Assembly (NCBI RefSeq): GCF_004134865.1
Contig: NZ_SDPO01000001.1
Coordinates: forward strand, 1,054,001 to 1,118,000
Source of the DNA: Agromyces fucosus
GTDB taxonomy: Bacteria > Actinomycetota > Actinomycetes > Actinomycetales > Microbacteriaceae
Length of the DNA: 64,000 nt
Direction of reading: 5' to 3'
Positions 8,641 through 17,111 of the stretch are shown here, piece by piece. Every line of letters begins with the position of its first letter. Positions within the stretch are counted from its first letter, which is position 1. A model generated the notes under the pieces. That model was not told the origin of the DNA. It ran no database searches and saw only the letters and a list, made by a program, of their open reading frames with translations. Made by a program: the position numbers and the translations under genes.

Positions 8641-9816
8641 TCAGATGCGTTCGATGATCGTGGCGTTGGCCATGCCGCCGCCCTCGCACATCGTCTGCAG
8701 GCCGTACCGGCCGCCGGTGGCCTCGAGCTGGTTCACGAGCGTCGTGAGCAGCCGTGTGCCCGAGGAGCCGAGCGCGTGCCCGAGCGCGATGGCGCCGCCG
8801 CGCGGGTTCAGCTTCGCGGCATCCGCCCCGGTGTCGGCGAGCCAGGCGAGCGGCACCGACGCGAACGCCTCGTTGACCTCGTAGGCGTCGATGTCGTCGT
8901 GGCCGAGCCCGGCGCGCGACAGCACCTTCTCGGTCGCCGGGATCACGCCGGTCAGCATGTAGAGCGGGTCGCTGCCGACGACCGAGAAGGCGCGGAACCG
9001 CGCCCGCGGCGTGAGCCCGAGCTGCTCGGCGCGCTCGGCGCTCATGATGAGCGCGGCGGAGGCGCCGTCGGTGAGCGGGGAGGAGTTGCCGGGCGTGATG
9101 CGCCAGTCGAGTTCGGGGAAGCGCTCGGCGAGATCATCGGTGCGGAAGACGGCGTTCAGGCCGCCGAGCGACTCCGCCGACGTGCCGGGCCGCACGGTCT
9201 CGTCGGTCAGCGAGTCGACGCCGGGCACGGGCACGACCTCGCTCGCGAAGGCACCCGACTCCTGCGCCGCCGCCGCGAGCGCGTGCGATCGCGCGGCGAA
9301 GGCGTCGAGCTCATCGCGATCGAAGCCCCACTTCGCGGCGATCAGTTCGGCCGAGACGCCCTGGTTCACGAGCCCGTCGGGATAGCGGTTGCGGATGAGC
9401 GATCCGTAGGGGTCGGCGCCGGCGGCGCTCGAGCCGAGTCGCACGCGGCTCATCGACTCGACGCCGCACGCGATGACGATGTCGGCCTGGCCGGCGAGGA
9501 CCGCCTGCGCCGCGAAGGTCGCCGCCTGCTGGCTGGAGCCGCACTGCCGGTCGATCGTGGTGCCGGGCACGTGCTCGGGGAAGCCCGCAGCGAGCACGGC
9601 GTTGCGCGTGATGTTGTAGCTCTGCTCGCCGATCTGGCTGACGCAGCCGCCGATCACGTCGTCGATGAGACCGGGGTCGAGGTCGTTGCGATTGACGAGC
9701 GTGTCGAGCACGCCCGCGAGCAGGTCGACGGGGTGGACGCCCGAGAGGATTCCACCCGGCTTGCCGCGCCCCACCGGGGTGCGGATGACGTCGACGATGA
9801 CGGCTTCAGTGCTCAT
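8641..9816 (-). CDS. Acetyl-CoA C-acyltransferase (thiolase)
   Basis: A thiolase of 391 residues, the family's normal length. The acylated Cys92 is in '[10 protein letters not shown]', the catalytic His347 in '[10 protein letters not shown]' and the second Cys377 in '[10 protein letters not shown]'. It cleaves 3-ketoacyl-CoA with CoA to acetyl-CoA and a shortened acyl-CoA (or runs in reverse), in the cytosol. The substrate group cannot be fixed from sequence, but the partner dehydrogenase gene downstream suggests degradative beta-oxidation. The ATG at 9816 is the only sensible start. It is the first gene of a two-gene unit, with its own upstream gap of 120 bp that also holds the terminator of the GAPDH gene. 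Confidence 0.92.
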   Translation of the reverse strand: MSTEAVIVDVIRTPVGRGKPGGILSGVHPVDLLAGVLDTLVNRNDLDPGLIDDVIGGCVSQIGEQSYNITRNAVLAAGFPEHVPGTTIDRQCGSSQQAATFAAQAVLAGQADIVIACGVESMSRVRLGSSAAGADPYGSLIRNRYPDGLVNQGVSAELIAAKWGFDRDELDAFAARSHALAAAAQESGAFASEVVPVPGVDSLTDETVRPGTSAESLGGLNAVFRTDDLAERFPELDWRITPGNSSPLTDGASAALIMSAERAEQLGLTPRARFRAFSVVGSDPLYMLTGVIPATEKVLSRAGLGHDDIDAYEVNEAFASVPLAWLADTGADAAKLNPRGGAIALGHALGSSGTRLLTTLVNQLEATGGRYGLQTMCEGGGMANATIIERI

Positions 9817-9845
9817 GCAGACAGCCTACGACGGGTGGGGAACGA

Positions 9846-9881
9846 CGGATGCCCCGGGCGCACGCGCGCACGGGGCATCCG
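9846..9881 (-). terminator. Hairpin terminator after the GAPDH gene
   Basis: An 11-bp stem CGGATGCCCCG/CGGGGCATCCG (9846-9856 with 9871-9881), 14-nt loop, 57 bp past the GAPDH stop codon. Confidence 0.7.
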
Positions 9882-9937
9882 GATGCTCGATCCGGCCGAG
9901 GGAGGAGAGCGGGCCGGATCGCGACGCAGGTCGCGGC

Positions 9938-11431
9938 TCAGACCGCCGCGACGACCTCGCGCTCGAGCTCGACCGAGCGGCGCTCGGGGAGCACGACGGG
10001 GTGCGTGCCGGCCATCGCCTCGATGACGCGCACGACCTGGCACGAGTAGCCGTACTCGTTGTCGTACCAGACGTAGACGATCGCGTCAGTGCCGTCGGCG
10101 ATGGTCGCGAGGCCGTCGACGATGCCCGCCCGGTTCGAGCCGACGAAGTCGGTCGAGACCACTTCGGGCGACTCGATGTAGTCGATCTGCTGGCGCAGCG
10201 GCGAGGTGAGCGACACCTGGCGGAGGTAGCGGTTCAGCGACGCCTTCTCGGCCGGCTGCTCGAGCTGCAGGTTCAGGATCGCGAGCGACACGTCGGGCGT
10301 CGGCACGCGGATCGCGCTGCCGGTGAGCTTGCCGGCGAACGATGGCAGCGCCTTGGCGACGGCCTTCGCGGCGCCGGTCTCGGTGATGACCATGTTGAGC
10401 GCGGCGGAGCGTCCGCGCCGGTCGCCCGAGTGGAAGTTGTCGATGAGGTTCTGGTCGTTCGTGAACGAGTGCACGGTCTCGACATGGCCGCGCACGACGC
10501 CGTAGGCGTCCTCGATCGCCTTCAGCACGGGCGTGATGGCGTTCGTCGTGCACGAGGCGGCCGAGAGGATCGTGTCGGCGTCGGTGATGTCGTCGTGGTT
10601 GATGCCGTGCACGATGTTCTTGATCGCGCCCTTGCCCGGAGCGGTCAGCAGCACCCGGGAGACGCCCTTCGACTGCAGGTGCTGCGAGAGCCCGGCCTCG
10701 TCGCGCCAGCGGCCGGTGTTGTCGACGACGATCGCGTCGGCGATGCCGTAGGCCGTGTAGTCGATCGACGCGGGGTCGTTCGAGTAGATCACCTGGATCA
10801 GCGTGCCGTTCGCGAGGATCGTGTTCGCCTCCTCGTCGACCTCGATCGTGCCGGCGAAGGGGCCGTGCACCGAGTCGCGGCGCAGCAGGCTCGCGCGCTT
10901 GACGAGGTCGTTGTCGGAACCCTTGCGCACGACGATCGCACGCAGGCGCAGGCCCTTGCCGTTGCCGGCGTGCGCGATGAGGATGCGCGCGAGCAGGCGC
11001 CCGATGCGGCCGAAGCCGTAGAGCACGACATCGGTGCCGGATGCCTCGGGCTCGCCCTCGGCCGCGATGACCGGCGTGAGCTCGTCGCGCACGAAGTCGG
11101 CGAGCTCGCGTGCGTCGCCCTCGCCGACGGCGTCGGCGTAGCCGGAGACGAGGCGCGCGACGTCGATCGATGCGGGGCCGGGTGCGATCTCGCGCAGCAC
11201 CTCGAGCACGCGCATGGTGTCGGTGAGGTCGAGCTCGACCTCACCGGCCTGACGCGCGAAGCGGTGCGCCTTCAGGAGGGCGATCGGCGAACGGTTGATG
11301 AGCCGACGGCCGTGGATGGAGGTCACCACCCCGTGGTCTCGGTAGAGGCCGCCGATGAGCGGGATCATCCGCTCGGCGAGTTCCTCTTTGGCGATCCATT
11401 CCGTGCGGCGGGCATCGAACTCGTGGCTCAC
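9938..11431 (-). CDS. gap: Glyceraldehyde-3-phosphate dehydrogenase, long form
   Basis: A 497-residue phosphorylating GAPDH of the long type known from actinobacteria (GapB/Gap2-like, ~480 aa), not the common ~335-residue enzyme. An N-terminal extension of ~130 helical residues precedes the Rossmann motif GFGRIGR (140-146). The catalytic Cys294 sits in ASCTTN and the catalytic His in 'VHSFTNDQN'. The conserved end 'WYDNEYGYS' is present. The start is a GTG at 11431 with GAAGGAAG upstream; the open frame goes further back but without signals. It makes or uses 1,3-bisphosphoglycerate with NAD(P); for GapB-type enzymes a gluconeogenic role is known in some species, which would fit pckG nearby, but the direction here is inferred. 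It is a single-gene unit with its own terminator. Confidence 0.93.
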   Translation of the reverse strand: MSHEFDARRTEWIAKEELAERMIPLIGGLYRDHGVVTSIHGRRLINRSPIALLKAHRFARQAGEVELDLTDTMRVLEVLREIAPGPASIDVARLVSGYADAVGEGDARELADFVRDELTPVIAAEGEPEASGTDVVLYGFGRIGRLLARILIAHAGNGKGLRLRAIVVRKGSDNDLVKRASLLRRDSVHGPFAGTIEVDEEANTILANGTLIQVIYSNDPASIDYTAYGIADAIVVDNTGRWRDEAGLSQHLQSKGVSRVLLTAPGKGAIKNIVHGINHDDITDADTILSAASCTTNAITPVLKAIEDAYGVVRGHVETVHSFTNDQNLIDNFHSGDRRGRSAALNMVITETGAAKAVAKALPSFAGKLTGSAIRVPTPDVSLAILNLQLEQPAEKASLNRYLRQVSLTSPLRQQIDYIESPEVVSTDFVGSNRAGIVDGLATIADGTDAIVYVWYDNEYGYSCQVVRVIEAMAGTHPVVLPERRSVELEREVVAAV

Positions 11432-11636
11432 GATCTTCCTTCTCGGTCGACCGTGCCGGGGGCGTCGTCGACCAGGGTCCTCGCGGGCGAGCCTGCCGGT
11501 GGGCAGCATCGGCCGCATTCTCTTCCGGGGATGAACCGATTCTACGGATGTCCCGCTGCAGGCGTGCTGTACACGGTGGCGGGTGGGCGCGAGCCGACGA
11601 GACGCGCGGTACGTCTCGTCGCGCCCGGCGCGTGTC

Positions 11637-11933
11637 TCAGTACGTCTCGATGAAGGAGAGCTGCATCGACGCGACGCGGTCGGGGAGCCCGTCGAAGACC
11701 GCCGCGCGCTCGGGCGAGACCTTGTACGCGGCATCCACTCGCTCGAATTCGGCGAGGTCGCCCGACACGCTCACGGCCCACGTGAACTCGTTCGACTCGG
11801 GCGAGCCGTATGCGAACTCGATGGCGAAGCCCATCGCGGGTCGCAGCACGGGCATGGTCTCCTGCCACCAGGCGACGAACTCCTCGTAGAGTCCGTCGAC
11901 GATCACGTACTGGCGCAGCTGGGTGGTCTTCAT
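11637..11933 (-). CDS. NIPSNAP-like small protein
   Basis: A 98-residue protein starting at the ATG at 11933. The opening 'TTQLRQYVIVDG', the central 'EFTWAVSVSGDLAEFERVDAAY' and the closing 'SFIETY' resemble the alpha/beta-barrel (dimeric ferredoxin-like) NIPSNAP domain, in which an N-terminal LR(x)Y strand and a C-terminal strand pair across a dimer. There are no catalytic residues I can point to. It lies 205 bp from the GAPDH start on the same strand and is divergent from the TPP-enzyme gene. The 205-bp gap at 11432-11636 contains no gene. Function unknown; the family call is moderate. Confidence 0.65.
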   Translation of the reverse strand: MKTTQLRQYVIVDGLYEEFVAWWQETMPVLRPAMGFAIEFAYGSPESNEFTWAVSVSGDLAEFERVDAAYKVSPERAAVFDGLPDRVASMQLSFIETY

Positions 11934-12009
11934 GCGACCATCATGCCGTGCGCGTCGTGACCGTGACGCCGCGCGACGATCGCTGCGACAACACTCGTCG
12001 GCGGAACCG

Positions 12010-12015
12010 TATACT
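12010..12015 (+). promoter_or_regulatory. Candidate -10 box (TATACT) upstream of the TPP-enzyme gene
   Basis: A consensus-like TATACT stands in otherwise GC-rich DNA, 115 bp before the ATG at 12130. No clear -35 box is seen, so this is a weak call. Confidence 0.3.
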
Positions 12016-12129
12016 CGATTCGTCCAGGCGCTCTGCTGCGCCGGTGCTCGAAAAATGGGCACGAAGCCGACTCGGGTTCCCCGCCGCCGCGCGAGACACA
12101 TACGGAATCCGCATCCGTCATCGTCTCGA

Positions 12130-13797
12130 ATGGACACCGCCATGTCTTCGGTCTCCGCGCACGTCGCGCACGCCCTCTCCGCCCACGTCGACCACGTCTT
12201 CGGCGTGATGGGCAACGGCAACGCCTACTTCCTCGACGCGATCGAACGCGCCACGGATGCCTCGTTCACCGCGGTTCGCCACGAAGCGGGTGGTGTCGTG
12301 GCCGCCGACGCGCACTATCGCGCGTCGAACCGCATCGCCGCGGCGACGTCGACGTACGGCGCCGGGTTCACGAACACCCTCACCTCGCTCGCCGAGGCGG
12401 CGCAGGCCCGGGTGCCCCTGGTGCTCGTGGTCGGCGATGAGCCGACCTCGGGCCGTCGCCCCTGGGACGTCGACCAGATCGCCCTCGCGTCGGCGGTCGG
12501 CGCCCGCACCTACACGGTCGGCCGCACCGACGCGCAGGCGACGACGGTCATCGCGATCGAGCACGCGCTGGTCTACCGGATGCCGGTCGTCCTCGCGATC
12601 CCCTACGACGTCGCCTCCGTCGAGGCCGGCCCGCTGCACGAGCCGACGAGCCCGCGGCTGCCCGCCCCGCTCGTGCCGACTGGGGAGTTCGCGCAGCGCC
12701 AGATCTCCGAGATCGCGCTCGCGCTCGCGGGTGCGAGCCGGCCGTTCCTGCTCGCGGGCCGCGGCGCCTGGCTCGCCGGCGCCGGCGGAGTCCTCGGCGA
12801 GCTCGCCGCCGCCACGGGCGCCGTGACCGCCTCGACGGCGCTCGGCCGCGGCGTGTTCCCCGATGCCGGCTACGACCTCGGCGTCTCGGGCGGGTTCGGC
12901 GCCGACGGCGCGATGGAGCTCGTGCGCGAGGCCGACGTGGCCGTCGTGTTCGGCGCGTCGCTCAACCAGTTCACGATGCGCTTCGGTGAGCTCTTCGCGC
13001 CGGGCACCCGCGTGTTCCAGGTCGATGTCGCGGCTTCCGCGACCCACCCGAACGTGGGCGGCTACGTGCGCGGGGACGCCGCACTCGTGGCCCGCGCGAT
13101 CGTCGACGAGCTCGAGGCGACCGGAGCGGAGCCGTCGGGCTGGCGCGACCTGATCGACGCGGCAGCCCTCCGGGCGTACGCGCCGGGCGACGAACTCGCC
13201 GCCGACGGCCGGCTCGACCCCCGCAGCACCGCGCGGCGCATCGCCGAGCTCCTGCCCGAGGACCGGGTCGTCGTCTCCGACGGCGGTCACTTCATCGGCT
13301 GGGCGAACATGTACTGGCCGGTCGCCTCGCCCGACCGCATGATGATGATCGGCACCGCGTTCCAGTCGATCGGGCAGGGGTTCCCGAGCGTCGCGGGTGC
13401 CGCGATGGCCAAGCCCGAGGCCACGGTCGTGCTCGCCACCGGGGACGGCGGCGGGCTCATGGCGATCGCCGACCTCGAGACGGCCGTGCGCACCGCCGGC
13501 GGTCGCGGCATCGCGGTCGTCTGGAACGACGCCGCGTACGGCGCCGAGGTGAACCTCTACGGCCTCAAGGGCCTCGCCGAGGCGCCGATGCTGATCCCCG
13601 AGGTCGACTTCGCGGCCGCGGCCGCGGCGTTCGGCGCAGAGGGCGTGATCGTGCGCAGTCTCTCCGACCTCGACCGGCTCGCCGACTGGGCGGCGACGCC
13701 TGCGGCGGATCGCCGCTTCCTGCTGCTCGACTGCCGCATCTCGGGCGCGGTCGTCGCGCCGTACCAGGAGGAGATCAACCGGGTGAACTCGCGCTGA
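12130..13797 (+). CDS. Thiamine-pyrophosphate-dependent enzyme (acetolactate synthase / 2-oxoacid decarboxylase-like)
   Basis: A 555-residue enzyme with the three domains of the POX/ALS family: N-terminal PYR domain with the catalytic Glu52 in 'RHEAGG', a central domain, and a C-terminal PP domain with the TPP/Mg motif 'GDGGGLMAIADLETAV' ending in 'VVWNDAAYG' near residue 438-470. Start at ATG 12130 or 12142; neither has a clear ribosome binding site. It uses thiamine diphosphate to cleave or join 2-oxoacids; the substrate cannot be read from the sequence. It stands alone, convergent with an MFS carrier gene and close to the aromatic-acid cluster, so an aromatic 2-oxoacid (phenylpyruvate-type) substrate is possible but speculative. 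It is not the biosynthetic IlvB: no small-subunit gene is near. Confidence 0.85.
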   Translation: MDTAMSSVSAHVAHALSAHVDHVFGVMGNGNAYFLDAIERATDASFTAVRHEAGGVVAADAHYRASNRIAAATSTYGAGFTNTLTSLAEAAQARVPLVLVVGDEPTSGRRPWDVDQIALASAVGARTYTVGRTDAQATTVIAIEHALVYRMPVVLAIPYDVASVEAGPLHEPTSPRLPAPLVPTGEFAQRQISEIALALAGASRPFLLAGRGAWLAGAGGVLGELAAATGAVTASTALGRGVFPDAGYDLGVSGGFGADGAMELVREADVAVVFGASLNQFTMRFGELFAPGTRVFQVDVAASATHPNVGGYVRGDAALVARAIVDELEATGAEPSGWRDLIDAAALRAYAPGDELAADGRLDPRSTARRIAELLPEDRVVVSDGGHFIGWANMYWPVASPDRMMMIGTAFQSIGQGFPSVAGAAMAKPEATVVLATGDGGGLMAIADLETAVRTAGGRGIAVVWNDAAYGAEVNLYGLKGLAEAPMLIPEVDFAAAAAAFGAEGVIVRSLSDLDRLADWAATPAADRRFLLLDCRISGAVVAPYQEEINRVNSR

Positions 13798-13810
13798 GCC
13801 GCCGCGAACG

Positions 13811-13850
13811 ACGGATGCCCCGGCGGGAACGTTCCCGCCGGGGCATCCGT
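13811..13850. terminator. Perfect 40-bp palindrome, bidirectional terminator
   Basis: Each 20-base arm (13811-13830 and 13831-13850) is the exact complement of the other with no spacer. It lies between the convergent TPP-enzyme and MFS genes and carries GGATGCC/GGCATCC at its base. Confidence 0.9.
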
Positions 13851-13863
13851 GTCTCGACTGCGC

Positions 13864-15258
13864 CTACTTCACGCCGTAGATGGCGCTCGCCGACTGCTCG
13901 GCCTCGTGGTCGGGCCCGAGCGGGATGCCGGTGCGGTCCTTGAGCAGCAGGGTCGCGACGAACGCGACGATCATGATGCCCGCGATGTAGAACGCCACGG
14001 AGGTCGCCGTGCCGGTGGCCTGCACGAGCGCCGCCGAGATCATCGGTGCGAAGGCGCCGCCGAGGATCGCACCGAGCGCGTACGTGATCGAGACGCCCGA
14101 GTAGCGGATCGACGCCGGGAACAGCTCGGTGAAGTACGCGGCCTGCTGCCCGTAGGTGAAGCCGTTGCCGATCGTGAAGAGCGCGAGGCCGGCGAAGAGC
14201 AGCCAGACGTTGCCGGTGTTCACGAGCGGGAACAACAGGAACACGGTCGCGAGGAAGGCGATCCAGCCGATGATGTACGTGTTGCGGCGACCGATGCGGT
14301 CGGAGACCGAGCCGGCGATCCAGGTGACGATGAGCCAGACGACGGCGGATGCCGCGACCGCGAGCAGCACGGGCGTGCGCTCCATGCCGACGTGGCCGCC
14401 GTCGGCGATCGGCGTGGTCGCGTAGTTCTGGATGTAGCCGCCGGTCGTCATGTAGCCGGCCGCGTTGTTGCCGGCGAAGGTGAGCGCGGCGAGGACCACG
14501 AGCAGCCAGTGCCGCTTGAAGAGCTGCTTGATGGGCGTCTTCGTCTGCTCCTTGCGGGCGGCGATCTCGGTGAAGACGGGGCTCTCGTCGACCGAGCGGC
14601 GCACGATCATGCCGACGATGATCAGCACGAAGCTGAGGAGGAACGGGATGCGCCAGCCCCACTCGAGGAAGGCGTCGCCCGGCGAGATGACGCCCGTCAT
14701 GAGGGCGAGCACGCCGGAGGCGAGCAGGAGCCCGATGGGAACGCCGATCTGCGGGAACGCGCCGTAGCGGCCGCGCTTGCCGTCGGGTGCGTGCTCGACC
14801 GCCATGAGCACGGCGCCGCCCCACTCGCCGCCGGTCGAGAGCCCCTGCAGGATGCGCAGGAGCACGAGGAGGACGGGCGCGAGGATGCCGACCTGCTCGT
14901 AGGTCGGCAGCACGCCGATGAGGGTCGTCGCCGCGCCCATGAGCACGAGCGTCACGACGAGCATCGCCTTGCGGCCGATCCTGTCGCCGAAGTGGCCGGC
15001 GAGGAACGCGCCGAGCGGGCGGAACAGGAAGCTCACGCCGATCGTCGCGAACGACAGGATCGTGGCGAACTCGGGCCCGGCGGGCGCGAAGAAGAGCACC
15101 TGGAACACGAGGCCGGCGGCGCTCGCATACAGGAAGAAGTCGTACCACTCGATGGTGGTGCCGATCACGGTGGCGAATGCGACACGGCGGAGTTCCCGTC
15201 GTCGCGCGTCGCTCTGGGTCGGCGCTTGGGCCGGTGCGGGGGCGGATGTCGTGGTCAT
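13864..15258 (-). CDS. MFS transporter, metabolite:H+ symporter (MHS/ShiA-KgtP type)
   Basis: A 464-residue carrier with 12 predicted membrane helices and hallmarks of the MHS branch of the major facilitator superfamily: 'GTTIEWYDFFLY' in helix 1, 'FFRPLGA'-type helix 2 end, the 2-3 loop 'GHFGDRIGRKAML', 'LQGLSTGGEWGGA' in helix 4 and the mirrored 'GSVSDRIGRRNTY' in the second half. Relatives import organic acids such as shikimate, 2-oxoglutarate, citrate or aromatic acids with protons. The ATG at 15258 has AGAGGAG upstream. It is divergent from the homoprotocatechuate cluster, and two GntR-type operator sites lie between them, so uptake of an aromatic acid such as 4-hydroxyphenylacetate is a reasonable inference. 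Confidence 0.9.
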   Translation of the reverse strand: MTTTSAPAPAQAPTQSDARRRELRRVAFATVIGTTIEWYDFFLYASAAGLVFQVLFFAPAGPEFATILSFATIGVSFLFRPLGAFLAGHFGDRIGRKAMLVVTLVLMGAATTLIGVLPTYEQVGILAPVLLVLLRILQGLSTGGEWGGAVLMAVEHAPDGKRGRYGAFPQIGVPIGLLLASGVLALMTGVISPGDAFLEWGWRIPFLLSFVLIIVGMIVRRSVDESPVFTEIAARKEQTKTPIKQLFKRHWLLVVLAALTFAGNNAAGYMTTGGYIQNYATTPIADGGHVGMERTPVLLAVAASAVVWLIVTWIAGSVSDRIGRRNTYIIGWIAFLATVFLLFPLVNTGNVWLLFAGLALFTIGNGFTYGQQAAYFTELFPASIRYSGVSITYALGAILGGAFAPMISAALVQATGTATSVAFYIAGIMIVAFVATLLLKDRTGIPLGPDHEAEQSASAIYGVK

Positions 15259-15330
15259 GCGGGGGCGACTCCTCTGTCGGGTCCGCGGTCATGGACGACT
15301 CGTCGTCGAGCCCGAGACGAGTCCTCGTCA

Positions 15331-15343
15331 TGATATACGATTT
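15331..15343. promoter_or_regulatory. GntR-type operator site 1
   Basis: ATGATATACGATT, identical as a 13-mer to the reverse complement of site 3 at 17073-17085. It lies in the divergent gap between the MFS carrier and hpaH genes. Confidence 0.6.
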
Positions 15344-15385
15344 CAAATACGACGCCGACCCCGGAGTGCTGGCCGTCACTCGTCG

Positions 15386-15395
15386 TCGTATACGA
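15386..15395. promoter_or_regulatory. GntR-type operator site 2
   Basis: A perfect palindrome TCGTATACGA, 27 bp before the hpaH start codon. It shares the core TATACGA with site 1. GTATAC-centred palindromes are typical of FCD-type GntR repressors. Confidence 0.6.
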
Positions 15396-15422
15396 TCACC
15401 TCGGGACCCCTCCGAAGACGAA

Positions 15423-16220
15423 GTGGAGCGCAAGTTGCTGGAACAGACCCGCATCGAGGAGATCGCCGACGAGCTCGTCGCGGCCCATCACGAGCGTGGC
15501 ACCGTGCCGCTCCTGACCGCCCGGAACCCCGGCATGACGGTCGACGACGCCTACGCCGTGCAGAGCGTCTGGGCGAAGCGGCGCCAGGACGACGGCGCGC
15601 GCCTCGTGGGCCGCAAGATCGGCCTCACCTCGAAGGTCATGCAGGTCGCGACCGGCATCACGGAGCCCGACTACGGCGTCATCTTCGACGACATGGTGGT
15701 CGAGTCCGGCGCATCCGTCGAATTCGACCGCTTCTCGAACGTGCGCATCGAGGTCGAGCTCGCCTTCGTGCTCGCCAAGCCCCTGCAGGGCCCGGATGTC
15801 ACGATCTTCGACGTGCTCGACGCCACGGCCTACGTCGTGCCGGCCCTCGAGATCCTGAACTCCCACATCGAGATGCAGGGCCGCACGATCGTCGACACGA
15901 TCTCCGACAACGCCGCCATGGGTGCCATGGTGGTCGGCGGCCGCCCCGTGAAGGTCGACGATGTCGACCTCCGGTGGATCTCGGCGCTGCTCTACCGGAA
16001 CCAGACGATCGAGGAGTCGGGTGTCGCGGCCGCGGTGCTCGGCCACCCCGCGATGGGCGTCGCCTGGCTCGCGAACAAGCTCGCCCAGCACGAGCAGTCG
16101 CTCGAAGCCGGAGAGATCATCCTCGCGGGGTCGTTCACGCGACCCATGTGGGTCGAGCGCGGCGACACCGTGCACGCAGACTACGGACAACTTGGAGCAG
16201 TGACGTGCCGATTCGAATGA
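15423..16220 (+). CDS. hpaH: 2-oxo-hept-4-ene-1,7-dioate hydratase
   Basis: A 265-residue member of the hydratase/decarboxylase (FAH-fold) family, the same size as E. coli HpaH/HpcG. It adds water to 2-oxohept-4-enedioate to give 4-hydroxy-2-oxoheptanedioate. The conserved 'GRKIGLTSKVMQ', 'EPDYGVIFDDM' and the metal-binding 'RIEVELAFVLAKPL' (ExE) are present, with 'PALEILNSHI' after them. I chose the GTG at 15423 because it gives the family length; an ATG at 15331 would make the operator sites coding. The next gene, hpaI, starts inside the last codons. It is the first gene of the cluster behind two operator sites. Related hydratases in other meta-cleavage routes (MhpD, DmpE) are the main alternative; the neighbours decide for HpaH. 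Confidence 0.88.
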   Translation: MERKLLEQTRIEEIADELVAAHHERGTVPLLTARNPGMTVDDAYAVQSVWAKRRQDDGARLVGRKIGLTSKVMQVATGITEPDYGVIFDDMVVESGASVEFDRFSNVRIEVELAFVLAKPLQGPDVTIFDVLDATAYVVPALEILNSHIEMQGRTIVDTISDNAAMGAMVVGGRPVKVDDVDLRWISALLYRNQTIEESGVAAAVLGHPAMGVAWLANKLAQHEQSLEAGEIILAGSFTRPMWVERGDTVHADYGQLGAVTCRFE

Positions 16221-17014
16221 CCCTTCCCGAGACGCTCACCACGCGCATCGCGGCGAGCGACCGCCCGCTCGTCGGCATGTGGGTCTGCTCGGCGAGCCCG
16301 ATCATGGCCGAGATCGCGGCCGGCAGCGGCCTCGACTGGGTGCTGATCGACGGCGAGCATTCGCCCAACGGACTCGACTCGATCCTCGCGCAACTCCATG
16401 CCGTGTCGGCCTACCCGGTGGCGCCGGTCGTACGACCCCCGATCGGCGACACCGTGCTGATCAAGCAGTACCTCGACCTCGGCGTGCAGAACCTGCTCGT
16501 GCCCATGGTCGACTCGGCCGCGCAGGCCGCTGAGCTCGCCCGCGCGGTGCGGTACCCCGCCGACGGCGTGCGCGGCGTGGGTGCCGCACTGGCCCGCTCG
16601 TCGCGCTGGAACCGCGTGGACCGGTACCTGCACGACGCCGCGACCACGATCAGCCTCACGGTGCAGATCGAGTCCGCGGTCGCGGTCGATGCGGTCGAGG
16701 ACATCGCCGCCGTCGACGGCGTCGACGCGCTGTTCGTCGGCCCAGCCGACCTCGCCGCCTCAATGGGCCTGATCGGCCAGCAGTCGCACCCCGACGTCGT
16801 CGAGGGCGTGCTGCGCTCGATCCGCGCGGGAGCCGCCGCGGGCAAGCCCGTCGGCGTCAACGCCTTCGCTCCCGCCGACGCCGATCGCTACCTCGCCGCC
16901 GGCGCGGCGTTCGTCTCCGTCGGGGCGGATGTCGCGATCGTCGCCCGTGCTTCCGAGGCGCTCGCCGACCGGTTCATCCCGGCGGATGCCGCGGCTCCCC
17001 GCGCGAGCTACTGA
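16205..17014 (+). CDS. hpaI: 4-hydroxy-2-oxoheptanedioate aldolase (class II, HpaI)
   Basis: A 269-residue HpcH/HpaI aldolase that splits 4-hydroxy-2-oxoheptanedioate to pyruvate and succinate semialdehyde. The residues that form the active site in E. coli HpaI (His45, Arg70, Glu149, Asp175) align with a constant offset of seven: His52 in 'IDGEHSPNG', Arg77 in 'RPPIGD', Glu156 in 'QIES' and Asp182 in 'VGPADLA'. The GTG at 16205 is chosen since GGAG lies 7 bp upstream; the in-frame ATG at 16217 has no such signal. It overlaps the end of hpaH by 16 bases, so the two are translated together. A 97-bp gap with operator site 3 follows. Confidence 0.93.
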   Translation: MPIRMTLPETLTTRIAASDRPLVGMWVCSASPIMAEIAAGSGLDWVLIDGEHSPNGLDSILAQLHAVSAYPVAPVVRPPIGDTVLIKQYLDLGVQNLLVPMVDSAAQAAELARAVRYPADGVRGVGAALARSSRWNRVDRYLHDAATTISLTVQIESAVAVDAVEDIAAVDGVDALFVGPADLAASMGLIGQQSHPDVVEGVLRSIRAGAAAGKPVGVNAFAPADADRYLAAGAAFVSVGADVAIVARASEALADRFIPADAAAPRASY

Positions 17015-17072
17015 CGAGCCGGCTCGATCGATCTGGCGAACCGGTGCGATCACCGCTCGACACACCCTCGCG

Positions 17073-17085
17073 AATCGTATATCAT
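17073..17085. promoter_or_regulatory. GntR-type operator site 3, internal to the hpa cluster
   Basis: AATCGTATATCAT, the exact reverse complement of site 1, 27 bp before the FAH-RraA fusion gene. It suggests a second regulated promoter inside the cluster. Just downstream lies GAGATATCGAGAG, a partial further half-site. Confidence 0.6.
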
Positions 17086-17111
17086 TTGAGATATCGAGAG
17101 ACGAGGACAAT

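Noticed and set aside
12130-13797. Biosynthetic acetolactate synthase (ilvB)
   Set aside because: No ilvN or ilvC gene is next to it and it lies alone near catabolic genes; only the general TPP family is supported.
13811-13850. A perfect 40-bp palindrome as an IS end or attachment site
   Set aside because: It sits exactly between convergent genes with no transposase, integrase or target duplication; a bidirectional terminator explains it.
15331-15422. An N-terminal extension of hpaH starting at ATG 15331
   Set aside because: It would put both operator sites inside the coding region and make the protein 30 residues longer than the family; the GTG at 15423 gives the usual length.
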